A DNA stretch of 64,000 nucleotides from contig NZ_JAQQFR010000009.1 in the NCBI RefSeq assembly GCF_046025915.1, positions 62,001 through 126,000 on the forward strand, written 5' to 3'. Source of the stretch: Herbaspirillum rhizosphaerae_A (GTDB lineage: Bacteria; Pseudomonadota; Gammaproteobacteria; Burkholderiales; Burkholderiaceae_D). Positions 33,879-42,180 of the stretch are shown here, in pieces (within the stretch, counting starts at the first letter, position 1; each line of letters starts with the position of its first letter). The translations under genes were made by a program, and so were the position numbers. The notes below the pieces were generated by a model that saw only the letters and a list, made by a program, of their open reading frames with translations, was not told where the DNA came from and made no database searches.

Positions 33879-34517
33879 TTACAGCGCGCTGTCACCTTCA
33901 GGAAACCGCAGCGCAAATCCACGTTGCGCTTTGCTGATATTGCTCGGCTCCAGTGTGATCGCCTGCCGCAGCGATTCTGAAAATGCCAGCAAGACCTCGG
34001 TCTGCCCGGACTTGAGTTCCAGCTCAATCTCGCACAAGGCTTCACTACGCACTCCTGCCGAGACAAAACCCTGATCCAGCGCCAGTTCGACGACGGTATC
34101 CTGCGGCAGGTTCAGCATCCAGATGGTTCGCAAAAAGCTGGTGGTGAAGACTTCCCGCAATTGCTCCGCCAGATGCGGTGCCTCCAGCGCTTCGCGCGCG
34201 GCAGGATTGTCCACCAGCGGCAGCAGACTATCGAGATCGATCTCCGGGCCGGGAACCTCGCACTCCCATTCATGGCGCTGGTGCAAGCCGGCGTCAACGC
34301 GACCGCCGCCTTTGTAGGTTTGCAACCACTTGTCGCCGACTTTGCGCACCCGCAACGCCGAACGATGCTTCTTCAAATGCAAGGCAGGCGTGTCGACATA
34401 GATGCTGAACAAGCCCTGCAGCTCCGGTGCGCCGGAGGAATATTCCCTCAACAGCGGCAATTGATTAAAGGCGTCGACATCGCCTGGAGCGATGGATAGT
34501 TTGAGTTCGATTTCCAT
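33879..34517 (-). CDS. CYTH-domain protein (triphosphatase/adenylate cyclase type)
   Basis: This 212-residue CYTH-domain protein starts with the family signature MEIELKL (ExExK). Such enzymes form a triphosphate tunnel and hydrolyse inorganic triphosphate or, less often, make cAMP. Other conserved charged strands are IYVDTPALHLKKHRSALRVRKVGDKWLQTYKGGG, RHEWECEVP, and VVELALDQGFVSAGVRSEALCEIELELKSG. The length matches the CYTH part of E. coli YgiF (inorganic triphosphatase), without the CHAD domain. The start at 34517 is preferred because ExExK is then N-terminal; an in-frame ATG at 34550 would add 11 residues. Confidence 0.86.
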   Translation of the reverse strand: MEIELKLSIAPGDVDAFNQLPLLREYSSGAPELQGLFSIYVDTPALHLKKHRSALRVRKVGDKWLQTYKGGGRVDAGLHQRHEWECEVPGPEIDLDSLLPLVDNPAAREALEAPHLAEQLREVFTTSFLRTIWMLNLPQDTVVELALDQGFVSAGVRSEALCEIELELKSGQTEVLLAFSESLRQAITLEPSNISKAQRGFALRFPEGDSAL

Positions 34518-34708
34518 GGTCGGGAGTTTAACCGCAATTTCACTTAACATTTATTACCGTTTGTTTCGCGATTAGGCCCAAACACAAAATTTAATTTTCT
34601 CAAAGAAATAGCTTGTTACATAGCAATGCGAGGCATGTGGATGATTGTGAGCATGGGCTGTCATATTCCACTATCATGGCGGGCCTTGCTCCATCTTGAC
34701 TGCGTTCC

Positions 34709-35242
34709 ATGTCCGACCACCCTTCCGATCTCCCCGATAGCGACAATACCAACGATCAAACCACCGATGTTTCCGATGTCATTCACGAGCCGCGCTTATG
34801 GCGCGACGAGGGTTGGACGGCGCGCATCATCAAGAACGACGACGATGACGGCTGGGCTGTCGAAATGACACGCGAAGGCGAGCGCGAACCGACGCTGATC
34901 GGTCCCTGGACCATGGGCCGCGACAAGAAGAACCCAAAACCGATGGACAAGCCGGCCTTTAATACGCTGGTGAAAACAGCATCGGAATTCCGCCGCCGCA
35001 GCGAGCAGCAGCTGCATGCGCAACTGCACAAGAACATTACCGTCGATAGCGCCGAAGGCAGCATCAAGGTGACGCTGGATATCGTGCCCGATGATGACTT
35101 CCCTTACGCCGATCTGAAAGCATGGGATGAAGCCGGAGAGTTGCTGGCCAAGGTGCAGGTCGCACCGAATTTCAAACTGAGTGCAGCCAGCGCCGAGCGC
35201 TGGGTGGAAGGCGGCTATCGTAAGCCGAGCAGCGGCGGTTAA
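34709..35242 (+). CDS. Conserved hypothetical protein
   Basis: This 177-residue acidic protein has a disordered N-terminus rich in Asp, Asn and Ser (MSDHPSDLPDSDNTNDQTTDVSDV). It is followed by a compact part with repeated beta-strand-like segments (WTARIIKNDDDDGWAVEMTR; GSIKVTLDIVPDDDFPYADLKAWDEAGELLAKVQVAPNFKLSAASAERWVEGGY). There is no signal peptide or membrane segment. I recognise no domain; similar proteins appear to be restricted to related betaproteobacteria, but I cannot check. It stands alone, and a clear terminator follows. The ribosome-binding site is weak, so the start is less certain than the frame. Confidence 0.75.
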   Translation: MSDHPSDLPDSDNTNDQTTDVSDVIHEPRLWRDEGWTARIIKNDDDDGWAVEMTREGEREPTLIGPWTMGRDKKNPKPMDKPAFNTLVKTASEFRRRSEQQLHAQLHKNITVDSAEGSIKVTLDIVPDDDFPYADLKAWDEAGELLAKVQVAPNFKLSAASAERWVEGGYRKPSSGG

Positions 35243-35270
35243 TCAGTCACTGGTTGAATCGTATAAATAA

Positions 35271-35297
35271 AAACGGCAGACGCGATGTCTGCCGTTT
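35271..35297 (+). terminator. Intrinsic terminator-like hairpin
   Basis: AAACGGCAGAC and GTCTGCCGTTT form a perfect 11-bp stem around a five-base loop. The flanking A and T tracts allow action in both directions; it lies between convergent genes. Confidence 0.85.
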
Positions 35298-35336
35298 AGC
35301 TTTGTGCCTGTTTGTATGCTGATGACTAAATGTCTG

Positions 35337-35543
35337 TCACACGCGATAGATTTTTTCTCCGGTCTGAACGATCTTGAATTTGGCGTCCGATAAAGGATCA
35401 AGCGCCCGTCCATCGTTCAGTTTGTAGGTTTTGAGACCTTCCGGTGCAGTCTTGTCCGCCTCTTCGATTGGCGTCTGGTACACCTCTACGTGATAGGCAG
35501 CTCCGGTCTTGCCTTTAGCGTCGAATTTCTCAACCAAATCCAT
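35337..35543 (-). CDS. 68-residue hypothetical protein
   Basis: This small soluble protein starts at ATG 35543 with a strong AAGGAG site. The sequence (MDLVEKFDAKGKTGAAYHVEVYQT ... LKTYKLNDGRALDPLSDAKFKIVQTGEKIYRV) looks like a small beta-sheet domain. I recognise no family or motif. It is next to a convergent hairpin terminator and divergent from an alpha/beta hydrolase. Good initiation signals support its being real. Confidence 0.72.
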   Translation of the reverse strand: MDLVEKFDAKGKTGAAYHVEVYQTPIEEADKTAPEGLKTYKLNDGRALDPLSDAKFKIVQTGEKIYRV

Positions 35544-35711
35544 ACGTGTCTCCTTATGTGTTCAGGTCAGTACCGGATATAAAGATAGCAGATTTATTTT
35601 TGAGTGGGAGAGAGATTTCGGCTTGTTTCACTTTCTTTTGCGTCGGGTTTCGCACGAAAACGTAAAAACATGGAAAACTAGCGCATCTCATCACAGGCGC
35701 CGTTTCCTTCC

Positions 35712-36491
35712 ATGCCTCATGTCCGCATCGATTTCGCCGTCGGCGAAGCATGTCATATCTACTACGAATTGATCGATGGACAAGCTGAAAAACCTTGTCT
35801 CGTCTTCCTTCATGAAGGTTTAGGTTGCACTGCAATGTGGAAGGATTTTCCGCGCCGTTTGTGCGAGATAACCGGATGCCCAGGCCTGCTTTATGACCGT
35901 CTCGGATACGGCCTTTCCGATGCGCTGCAACATGCACGTGCAACAGATTATTTACATCGCTATGCGCTTGATGAGTTGCCGCAGGTTCTTGCACATGCCT
36001 TGCCTGCACAGCAGCCCTACATCCTCATCGGCCACTCCGACGGCGGCAGCATAGCCTTATTGCATGCAGCACAACAACCGGCGAGCTTGCTCGGAATCAT
36101 CACTGAAGCCGCGCATGTCTTTGTCGAAACCGTCACCCTCGACGGCATCCGCGTCGCAGAGCAAGCCTATGCCGATGGCAAATTACGCGGCTTGAGCAAA
36201 TATCACGGCGACAAGACCGAGCAGATTTTCAAGGCATGGTCGGACACATGGCTGACAACGGATTTTGCCAAGTGGAATATCGAACAGGTGTTGCCGTCCA
36301 TCGTCTGCCCTGCGCTGATATTGCAAGGCATCGACGACCAGTACGGCACCCGTCGCCAGGTCGACGCCATCGTCGAAGCCGTTCCCGGTGCGCGCATGCA
36401 GTTACTGGAACAATGCGGCCATACACCACATCAGGAACAGGCGACCGCCGTGCTTGAACTGATGAATGCGTTCATTCAGTCGCAGGCATAG
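35712..36491 (+). CDS. Alpha/beta hydrolase
   Basis: This 259-residue alpha/beta hydrolase has the nucleophile elbow GHSDGGS (Ser in ILIGHSDGGSIALL) after the oxyanion region FLHEGLGCTAMW. The likely acid is in LQGIDDQYG and the base His in EQCGHTPHQE. The fold order matches esterases and C-C hydrolases of the HAP/MhpC branch. No substrate can be named, since neighbours give no pathway. The last 20 bases overlap the 3' end of the convergent LysR gene. The ATG at 35712 is the only sensible start. Confidence 0.88.
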   Translation: MPHVRIDFAVGEACHIYYELIDGQAEKPCLVFLHEGLGCTAMWKDFPRRLCEITGCPGLLYDRLGYGLSDALQHARATDYLHRYALDELPQVLAHALPAQQPYILIGHSDGGSIALLHAAQQPASLLGIITEAAHVFVETVTLDGIRVAEQAYADGKLRGLSKYHGDKTEQIFKAWSDTWLTTDFAKWNIEQVLPSIVCPALILQGIDDQYGTRRQVDAIVEAVPGARMQLLEQCGHTPHQEQATAVLELMNAFIQSQA

Positions 36492-37344
36492 CAGAAACCT
36501 GCTCCAGGAAAGACGCGACCAGACGGCTGTCTTTCCGATCTGCCAGACAATAAATATAGGTATGCGTGCTGACCGGATTGCCCTCAATCGGCAGCAGTTT
36601 GAAACGCGGATCGGGCACAAACTCCGCCTCCGACACCGTCCCCAAACCGATTCCGCGCGCCACGGCTTCGCGCAAAGCTTCGCGGCTGCCGATTTCCATC
36701 ACCACGCGCGGCATGACATCCACTTCCTTCAAGACCTTTTCCAGCGCCAGCCGCGTGGTCGAACCCTGCTCGCGCATCACCATCGGCTGGCCGTGCAAAT
36801 CCTGCAATCTGATCGAATCATGCTTGGCAAGCGGATGGTCGATATGGGCGAACACTACGATGGCGTGATCGGCATACGGCACCGCGACAAAGCGTGGATC
36901 GTCGTTGAAGCTGGCCAGCACGGCAACGTCGGTGACGTAGTTCTCCAGATCGGCCATGGTCTCCGCCGAATTGCCCATGCGGATCGACAATTCCACATTG
37001 GGAAACTTGCGGCGATAGGCATCCACCATCTCGATCACGTGGAAAGGCCCGACCGCGCCGATCTTCAGGTGTCCGACATTGAGCACGCCGGAGTTGTACA
37101 GCAGGTTGTAGGCATCCAGCTCCAGCTCGGCGATCTTTTGTGCGATCGGCAACAGGCGCTGCCCGGTATCGGTCAGATCCAGGCGACGGCCACGGCGGTA
37201 GAACAGCTCGACATTGTGCTGCCGCTCCAGCGCCTGCACCTGCGAAGTCAGCGTCGGCTGGCTTACACCCAAGGTGCGGGCAGCCGCGCTAAAGCCACGG
37301 TTGCGGGCGACGGCGAGGAAGGCGCGGAGTTGCGAAGGCGTCAT
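36472..37344 (-). CDS. LysR-family regulator of the phosphonate locus
   Basis: This 290-residue LysR-type regulator has the N-terminal helix-turn-helix (TPSQLRAFLAVARNRGFSAAARTLGVSQPTLTSQVQALERQHNVELFYRRGR) and the two-lobed co-inducer domain. It is divergent from phnD-phnC-phnE-dehydrogenase-phnX, so it likely controls phosphonate uptake and breakdown, perhaps with 2-aminoethylphosphonate or phosphonoacetaldehyde as inducer. LysR genes beside phosphonate-degradation genes are known in proteobacteria. The 140-base gap holds no evident consensus TN11A site that I could fix. Start ATG 37344. Confidence 0.9.
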   Translation of the reverse strand: MTPSQLRAFLAVARNRGFSAAARTLGVSQPTLTSQVQALERQHNVELFYRRGRRLDLTDTGQRLLPIAQKIAELELDAYNLLYNSGVLNVGHLKIGAVGPFHVIEMVDAYRRKFPNVELSIRMGNSAETMADLENYVTDVAVLASFNDDPRFVAVPYADHAIVVFAHIDHPLAKHDSIRLQDLHGQPMVMREQGSTTRLALEKVLKEVDVMPRVVMEIGSREALREAVARGIGLGTVSEAEFVPDPRFKLLPIEGNPVSTHTYIYCLADRKDSRLVASFLEQVSAMPATE

Positions 37345-37486
37345 CTATAGATTCCATCAATAGGTAAGCATCAATCTCCTGATTATATCGATAATAAAGA
37401 CGTCACAATAGCGCCCTATTCTGTCGGTCATGAACACAAGCCCGTCTTCTCCAGGACGGACCTCACTCACCACCGCCAGGAGCATC

Positions 37487-38353
37487 ATGAAACGTCTCTC
37501 CGCCCTTTTCCGCCCTTTGGCCCTGTGCCTTAGCCTGATTTCCGCAAGTTCCACATTTGCTGCCCAGCCACTGACCGTCGGCCTGATCCCGGCCGAAGAT
37601 TCGCAAGCCATGCTGGAAAACAGCAAAAAGGTCATCGACAGCCTGCAAGAACAACTGGGCATGCCGGTCAAGCCTTTCATCGCCACCGACTACAACGGCA
37701 TCATCGAAGCGCTGCGCTCGAAGAAGCTTGATGTCGCCTATCTCGGTCCGTTCTCTTACGTGCTGGCAACCTCGATCGCCAACGTCGAAGCCTTCTCCGT
37801 GGCGGAAACCAAGAAGACCGGCAAGAGTTCCTACAAGAGCCTGATCATCGTACGCAAGGACAGCGGCATCGAAACCGTGCCGCAACTCAAGGGCCATACG
37901 ATGGCGTTCGTCGATCCGTCGTCGGCATCAGGACATCTGTTCCCGACCGCAGGCCTGCAAAAGCAAGGCATCGAGCCGAGCAAGTATTTCTCGCGCGTGA
38001 TCTTCTCCGGCTCGCATGACGCCAGCATCCTGGCCGTGGCCAACAAGAAGGTTGATGCCGCAGCCGTCGCCGACCGCATCTTCGCCGCAGCCGTCGCCAA
38101 AGGCATCATCAAGCAAGCCGATTTCAACATCGTCTGGACTTCGCCGGACATCCCTGAATCGCCGATGGTCTGGCGCAAGGATCTCGATCCTGAACTGAAG
38201 AAGAAGATCGCCACCGCCTTCGCCAACATCAAGAACGTCGAATGGGGCGACCAGGGCGTGCTGAACGGTTTCGTGCCGACCAACGACGCCGCCTACAACG
38301 TTGTCCGCGACACCGCCAAGATCCTCAATCTCGACCTCAAGGCAATGAAATGA
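37487..38353 (+). CDS. phnD: Phosphonate ABC transporter, periplasmic binding protein
   Basis: This 288-residue PhnD-family periplasmic solute-binding protein has a signal peptide (MKRLSALFRPLALCLSLISASSTFAA) and two lobes. Family features are LTVGLIPAEDSQAMLENSKKVIDSLQEQLGMPVKPFIATDYNGIIEALRSKKLDVAYLGPFSYVLA, with the AYLGPFS segment, and AFVDPSSASGHLFPTAGLQ, where a phosphonate-binding Ser/His cluster is expected. The ATG at 37487 has AGGAG; an in-frame ATG at 37430 is less likely. Its stop codon overlaps the phnC start. Ligand is probably 2-aminoethylphosphonate or a related C2 phosphonate, given phnX. Confidence 0.94.
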   Translation: MKRLSALFRPLALCLSLISASSTFAAQPLTVGLIPAEDSQAMLENSKKVIDSLQEQLGMPVKPFIATDYNGIIEALRSKKLDVAYLGPFSYVLATSIANVEAFSVAETKKTGKSSYKSLIIVRKDSGIETVPQLKGHTMAFVDPSSASGHLFPTAGLQKQGIEPSKYFSRVIFSGSHDASILAVANKKVDAAAVADRIFAAAVAKGIIKQADFNIVWTSPDIPESPMVWRKDLDPELKKKIATAFANIKNVEWGDQGVLNGFVPTNDAAYNVVRDTAKILNLDLKAMK

Positions 38354-39195
38354 TCAAGATCCGTTCGCTCACCAAGCAATACGGCAGCAATGCCGTGCTG
38401 CGCGGCATCGACCTCGATGTCGCTCCCGGAGAATTCCTGGTCGTGCTGGGACCGTCCGGCGCCGGCAAGTCGACCTTGCTGCGCTGTATCAACGGCCTGG
38501 CGACACCGACTTCCGGCGAGCTGGTGGCGGCCGGATTTGACGCCACCGATGCGCGCAACGGCAACGTTCGCAAGTTGCGCCAGCAAGTGGCCATGATTTT
38601 TCAGCATCACAATGTCGTGCCACGCCTGTCGGTACTGAAAAACGTACTGACCGGCCGGCTCGGCCAGACCTCGACGCTCAGCTCGGTGCTGCAATTGTTC
38701 AGCCGTCAGGATATCGCCCTGGCGATGGACTGCCTGCGCCGCGTCGAACTGGAACACAAAGCGGAACAGCGCACCGATGCGCTCTCTGGCGGCCAGCGTC
38801 AGCGTGTGGGCATTGCCCGCGCTCTAGCGCAGCGTCCGCAAGTCATCCTGGCCGACGAACCCGTCGCCAGTCTCGATCCCAAAACCTCGCGGCTGGTGCT
38901 GCAATATCTGCGTGCAGCCTGCCGCGAACTCGGCATCACCGTCGTCTGCAACCTGCACCAGGTCGACTACGCCCGTGAATTCGGCGATCGCATCGTCGGC
39001 CTGTCGGGCGGCAAGCTGGTGTTCGATGGCCGCGGCGACGAGCTGCGTGATTCGCATCTCAATCTGATTTATTCCGGTCTTGACCAGGTCAAGGCACAGG
39101 ACGAATTGCATAACCCGATTCGCCACACAAATCAGTCCATACATCAGCCCACTGATCAGCCCACTGAAATGGTGCTGGAAGGAGCCCTGTCATGA
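38350..39195 (+). CDS. phnC: Phosphonate ABC transporter ATPase
   Basis: This 281-residue ABC ATPase energises phosphonate import. It has Walker A GPSGAGKST, Q-loop MIFQHHN, signature LSGGQRQRVGIARAL, Walker B VILADEPVASLDP and the H-loop NLHQVDYA. The length fits PhnC with a short C-terminal extension. The start (MIKIRSLTKQYG) at 38350 shares ATGA with the end of phnD; a longer open frame upstream is a shadow over phnD. It partners PhnE, whose start overlaps its stop. Confidence 0.94.
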   Translation: MIKIRSLTKQYGSNAVLRGIDLDVAPGEFLVVLGPSGAGKSTLLRCINGLATPTSGELVAAGFDATDARNGNVRKLRQQVAMIFQHHNVVPRLSVLKNVLTGRLGQTSTLSSVLQLFSRQDIALAMDCLRRVELEHKAEQRTDALSGGQRQRVGIARALAQRPQVILADEPVASLDPKTSRLVLQYLRAACRELGITVVCNLHQVDYAREFGDRIVGLSGGKLVFDGRGDELRDSHLNLIYSGLDQVKAQDELHNPIRHTNQSIHQPTDQPTEMVLEGALS

Positions 39196-40055
39196 GCGTT
39201 CCCATGCAACCCGAAATGGATCGCGACGGATCCCGCTCCAGTTATCACGACTACGTCTGGACCGGCGCCCGTCCGCTAACCCTGCGTGCCTGGCTGCTGT
39301 GCATTGCCGCCGTCGCCGCAGTCGCTTTCGTTCTGACGTGGAGCGCACAAGGCACGCAACTAAGCTGGAGTGAACTGGCTAACGGCCTGCCGCAGATCGG
39401 CGATTTTCTCAGCCGCTCTTTCCCGCCGAACTGGAAGATCCTCGGAAATCTGGTCGGCCCCGCCATCGAGACAGTCCAGATCGCCATCTGGGGCACGCTG
39501 CTCGGCGTCATCGTTGCGATTCCCGTGTCCTTCCTTGCAGCACGCAATCTCAATCGCAACCGTGTCGTCTATCAGGCAGTGCGCCAGATGCTCAACGTCA
39601 CGCGCAGCATCAATGAACTGATCCTCGCGCTGGTGTTCGTCTCCGCCGTCGGGCTCGGCCCTTTCCCCGGCGTGCTGGCATTGGCGCTGCATGGCGTCGG
39701 CATGGTCGGCAAGTTCTTCGCCGAAAGCATTGAGGAAATCGATGATGGCCCGCTGGAAGCCTTGCGCGCCACCGGCGCCCGTCCGCTCCAAGTCATCGTC
39801 TTCGGCGTCTTGCCGCAAGTCATCACTGCCTGGATCGCCACCGTGCTGTACCGCTTTGAAGTCAACCTGCGCCAGGCCACCGTGCTCGGTATGGTCGGCG
39901 CCGGCGGTCTCGGCTTCGAACTGGTCAACAGCCTGAAGCTGTTCAAGTACCAGGACACCGCAACCTGCATCGTGGTTGTTACGCTGATGGTGGTCGTCGC
40001 CGATACGATCTCGAGCCGCTTGCGTCAGATGATCCAGGACGGCAAGACGCATTAA
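39192..40055 (+). CDS. phnE: Phosphonate ABC transporter permease
   Basis: This 287-residue inner-membrane permease has about six helices. The EAA loop (ALRATGARPLQVIVFGVLPQVITAWIATVLYRFEVNLRQATVLGMVGAGGLGFEL) fits PhnE. Earlier features are VGPAIETVQIAIWGTLLGVIVAIPVSFLAARN. It shares an ATGA overlap with phnC (39192-39195), so the three transport genes are translationally coupled. The next gene starts about 70 bases later, so the dehydrogenase and phnX probably belong to the same transcript. Confidence 0.94.
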   Translation: MSVPMQPEMDRDGSRSSYHDYVWTGARPLTLRAWLLCIAAVAAVAFVLTWSAQGTQLSWSELANGLPQIGDFLSRSFPPNWKILGNLVGPAIETVQIAIWGTLLGVIVAIPVSFLAARNLNRNRVVYQAVRQMLNVTRSINELILALVFVSAVGLGPFPGVLALALHGVGMVGKFFAESIEEIDDGPLEALRATGARPLQVIVFGVLPQVITAWIATVLYRFEVNLRQATVLGMVGAGGLGFELVNSLKLFKYQDTATCIVVVTLMVVVADTISSRLRQMIQDGKTH

Positions 40056-40127
40056 TTCGGCTGCATGAATTCAGCTGAATTTATCCAGCAGCATTCATTT
40101 TCAGACACATTTTTAGTAAAGAACTCC

Positions 40128-41246
40128 ATGTGGAATTATCACAACCCGGTCGCCATACAGGCCGGTAGCGGCAGTCTGGCGCAGCTGCCGGGCTTGTTGA
40201 ACGGCAAGCGCGCCCTGCTGATCACCTTCCCTCAAGCTGCCTCGCTGGGGATGGAAGAGCGCATCGCTGAATTACTCGGGCCACAACTGGCAGGCATCGA
40301 GAACGCCGTGCAACCGAACCCCGACGTCAGCTGGCTTGCCGCGATGTATGAGCGCGTATGGCGCGATTATGCCGATGTCGACTGCATCGTCGCCTTTGGC
40401 GGCGGCAGCGTGATCGACTGCGCCAAGGCCATGCTGAGCAAAACGCCTTCCGGCCGTTTCGACGAATTGCTTTCACATTTGCGCGATGCTGCACCGCTGT
40501 CGGGTATCGGCGCCAAGACGCTGATCGCCATCCCAACCACCGCGGGCACCGGCAGCGAAGTCACGCCGTGGGCCACCATCTGGGATGCGGCCGCGGGCAA
40601 CAAATATTCCCTGCATCAGGACTGGACCTGGCCGCAGGCAGCCATCATCGACCCACAACTGATGCTGACCCTGCCGCAGGACATGACACTCGCCAGCGGA
40701 CTCGACGCGTTGTCGCATGCGCTGGAGTCGATCTGGAACGTCAATCGCAATCCGGTCTCCGCCAGCCTTGCAGCTACGGCGGCACGCAGCATCGTCAATA
40801 CGCTTCCCGCTTTGCTGCAGAGTCCGCGTGACCTGCAGCTGCGCGAACGCATGGCGGTTGCCGCGCTGCAAGCCGGCCTGGCGTTTTCCAATACCAAGAC
40901 GGCGCTCGCGCATTCACTGTCTTACGACATCACGCTGCATCACGGCGTCACCCATGGCATCGCCTGCTCGTTCTCGTTGCCGCACGTCATGGCGCTGGCC
41001 TTCGGCAATGCGGCCGACGTCGATGCGCTGCTGCTGAAGATCTTCGATGCCGTCGACGCGCAGGAAGCGGTCGACAATTTATCCGGCTTCCTTGAACGCC
41101 TGGGTGTGAGCACTGATCCGGCACATTACGGCGTCGCCGATGCCTGGGACGCGCTGGTGCAACGCGCCTTGCAAGGTCCACGCGGACGCAACTTTATCGC
41201 CGCAGCAAAAGACACCTCCAACACATTACACGCCATCCATCCGTGA
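40128..41246 (+). CDS. Iron-type alcohol dehydrogenase, probably phosphonoacetaldehyde/hydroxyethylphosphonate
   Basis: This is a 372-residue Fe-dependent (type III) alcohol dehydrogenase. The nucleotide loop reads FGGGSVIDCAKAM. Metal ligands are expected at Asp in GLDALSHALE and the following His residues, including AHSLSYDITLHHGVTHGIACS. The start MWNYHNPVAIQAG at 40128 is chosen over 40065 because it matches the family start. The nearest known relatives by setting are PhpC-type reductases that link phosphonoacetaldehyde and 2-hydroxyethylphosphonate. Placed between phnE and phnX, the enzyme could oxidise imported hydroxyethylphosphonate to phosphonoacetaldehyde. Substrate is inferred from context. 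Confidence 0.86.
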   Translation: MWNYHNPVAIQAGSGSLAQLPGLLNGKRALLITFPQAASLGMEERIAELLGPQLAGIENAVQPNPDVSWLAAMYERVWRDYADVDCIVAFGGGSVIDCAKAMLSKTPSGRFDELLSHLRDAAPLSGIGAKTLIAIPTTAGTGSEVTPWATIWDAAAGNKYSLHQDWTWPQAAIIDPQLMLTLPQDMTLASGLDALSHALESIWNVNRNPVSASLAATAARSIVNTLPALLQSPRDLQLRERMAVAALQAGLAFSNTKTALAHSLSYDITLHHGVTHGIACSFSLPHVMALAFGNAADVDALLLKIFDAVDAQEAVDNLSGFLERLGVSTDPAHYGVADAWDALVQRALQGPRGRNFIAAAKDTSNTLHAIHP

Positions 41247-41263
41247 ACCAGAAAGGAACTCCC

Positions 41264-42091
41264 ATGTCCCGTACAAGCACCGCACCCACAGAGCTCCAGG
41301 CCGTCATCTTTGACTGGGCCGGCACACTGGTCGACTTTGGCTCGCTGGCGCCGACACAGATTTTCGTCGATGCCTTCAAGAGCTTCGACATGAACATCTC
41401 GCTCAAGCAGGCACGCGGCCCGATGGGCTTGTCCAAGTGGCAGCACATCCGCACCCTGCTCGACAATCCCGAAATCGCCCGTCAATGGAAGGAATGTCAC
41501 GGACAGTTGCCGACCGATGCCGATGTTGACGCCCTCTACGCACGCTTCATGCCGATGCAGATCGCCAAGGTTGGCGAATATTCGCAAGCAATCGACGGTG
41601 TCCAGCAAACACTCGCCTGGCTACGCCAGCAAGGTTTGAAAATCGGCTCCTGCTCCGGCTATCCGCGTCAGGTACTCGACGTGCTGCTGCCGCTGGCTGC
41701 AGCCGAAGGCATCACCCCCGACCACGTCATCGCCGGTGATGAATTACCTGCAGGCGGACGTCCAGGCCCGTACATGGCGCTGGCCAACATGCTGGCGTTA
41801 AAGATCAGCAACGTCGCCGCCTGCATCAAGGTCGACGACACCACGCCGGGTATCGAAGAAGGCATCAACGCCGGCATGTGGACGGTCGGCATTTCTCTGT
41901 CCGGCAATGAAGTCGGCTGTACCAAGGCGGAACTGGCGCAATTGTCGCCGGAAGAAATCAAGGCGCTCAAGGCGCTGGCAGAAATGCGCTTGCGTGAAGC
42001 CGGAGCCCATTATGTGATCGACTCCGTCGCTGATCTGCCTGCCGTAGTGGAGCTGATTGCAGAACGACTGAAGGCCGGCGAACGTCCTTAA
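41264..42091 (+). CDS. phnX: Phosphonoacetaldehyde hydrolase (phosphonatase)
   Basis: This 275-residue HAD-superfamily enzyme cleaves phosphonoacetaldehyde to acetaldehyde and phosphate. The nucleophile is Asp17 in VIFDWAGTLVDFGS. The Schiff-base Lys of the cap is Lys58 in ARGPMGLSKWQHI, aligned with the active-site Lys of the Bacillus enzyme. Family blocks SCSGYPRQVLDVLL, GDELPAGGRPGP, IKVDDTTPGIEEGINAGMWTVGI follow. The ATG at 41264, after AAAGGAA, is chosen over a GTG at 41243. It closes the phn operon and implies a C2 phosphonate substrate. Confidence 0.95.
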   Translation: MSRTSTAPTELQAVIFDWAGTLVDFGSLAPTQIFVDAFKSFDMNISLKQARGPMGLSKWQHIRTLLDNPEIARQWKECHGQLPTDADVDALYARFMPMQIAKVGEYSQAIDGVQQTLAWLRQQGLKIGSCSGYPRQVLDVLLPLAAAEGITPDHVIAGDELPAGGRPGPYMALANMLALKISNVAACIKVDDTTPGIEEGINAGMWTVGISLSGNEVGCTKAELAQLSPEEIKALKALAEMRLREAGAHYVIDSVADLPAVVELIAERLKAGERP

Positions 42092-42129
42092 GCATGTCAT
42101 CGGGTTGTCGGGCTTCTCAGATGCGGAAG

Positions 42130-42180
42130 CCCGGCCATCCTTCAGCGTACAATGCCACGTCCTTTTCCATAAAAAATCAC
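42130..42180 (+). promoter_or_regulatory. Possible promoter for TauE-type gene
   Basis: TACAAT at about 42148-42153 is a good -10 candidate ahead of the GTG start at 42181. It suggests the permease is transcribed separately from the phn operon. The -35 element is not clear. Confidence 0.4.

Noticed and set aside
42094..42180. Upstream start for the TauE-type permease (29 extra residues)
   Set aside because: The extension is hydrophilic, overlaps a promoter-like TACAAT, and lacks a ribosome-binding site; GTG 42181 begins directly at the first membrane helix.
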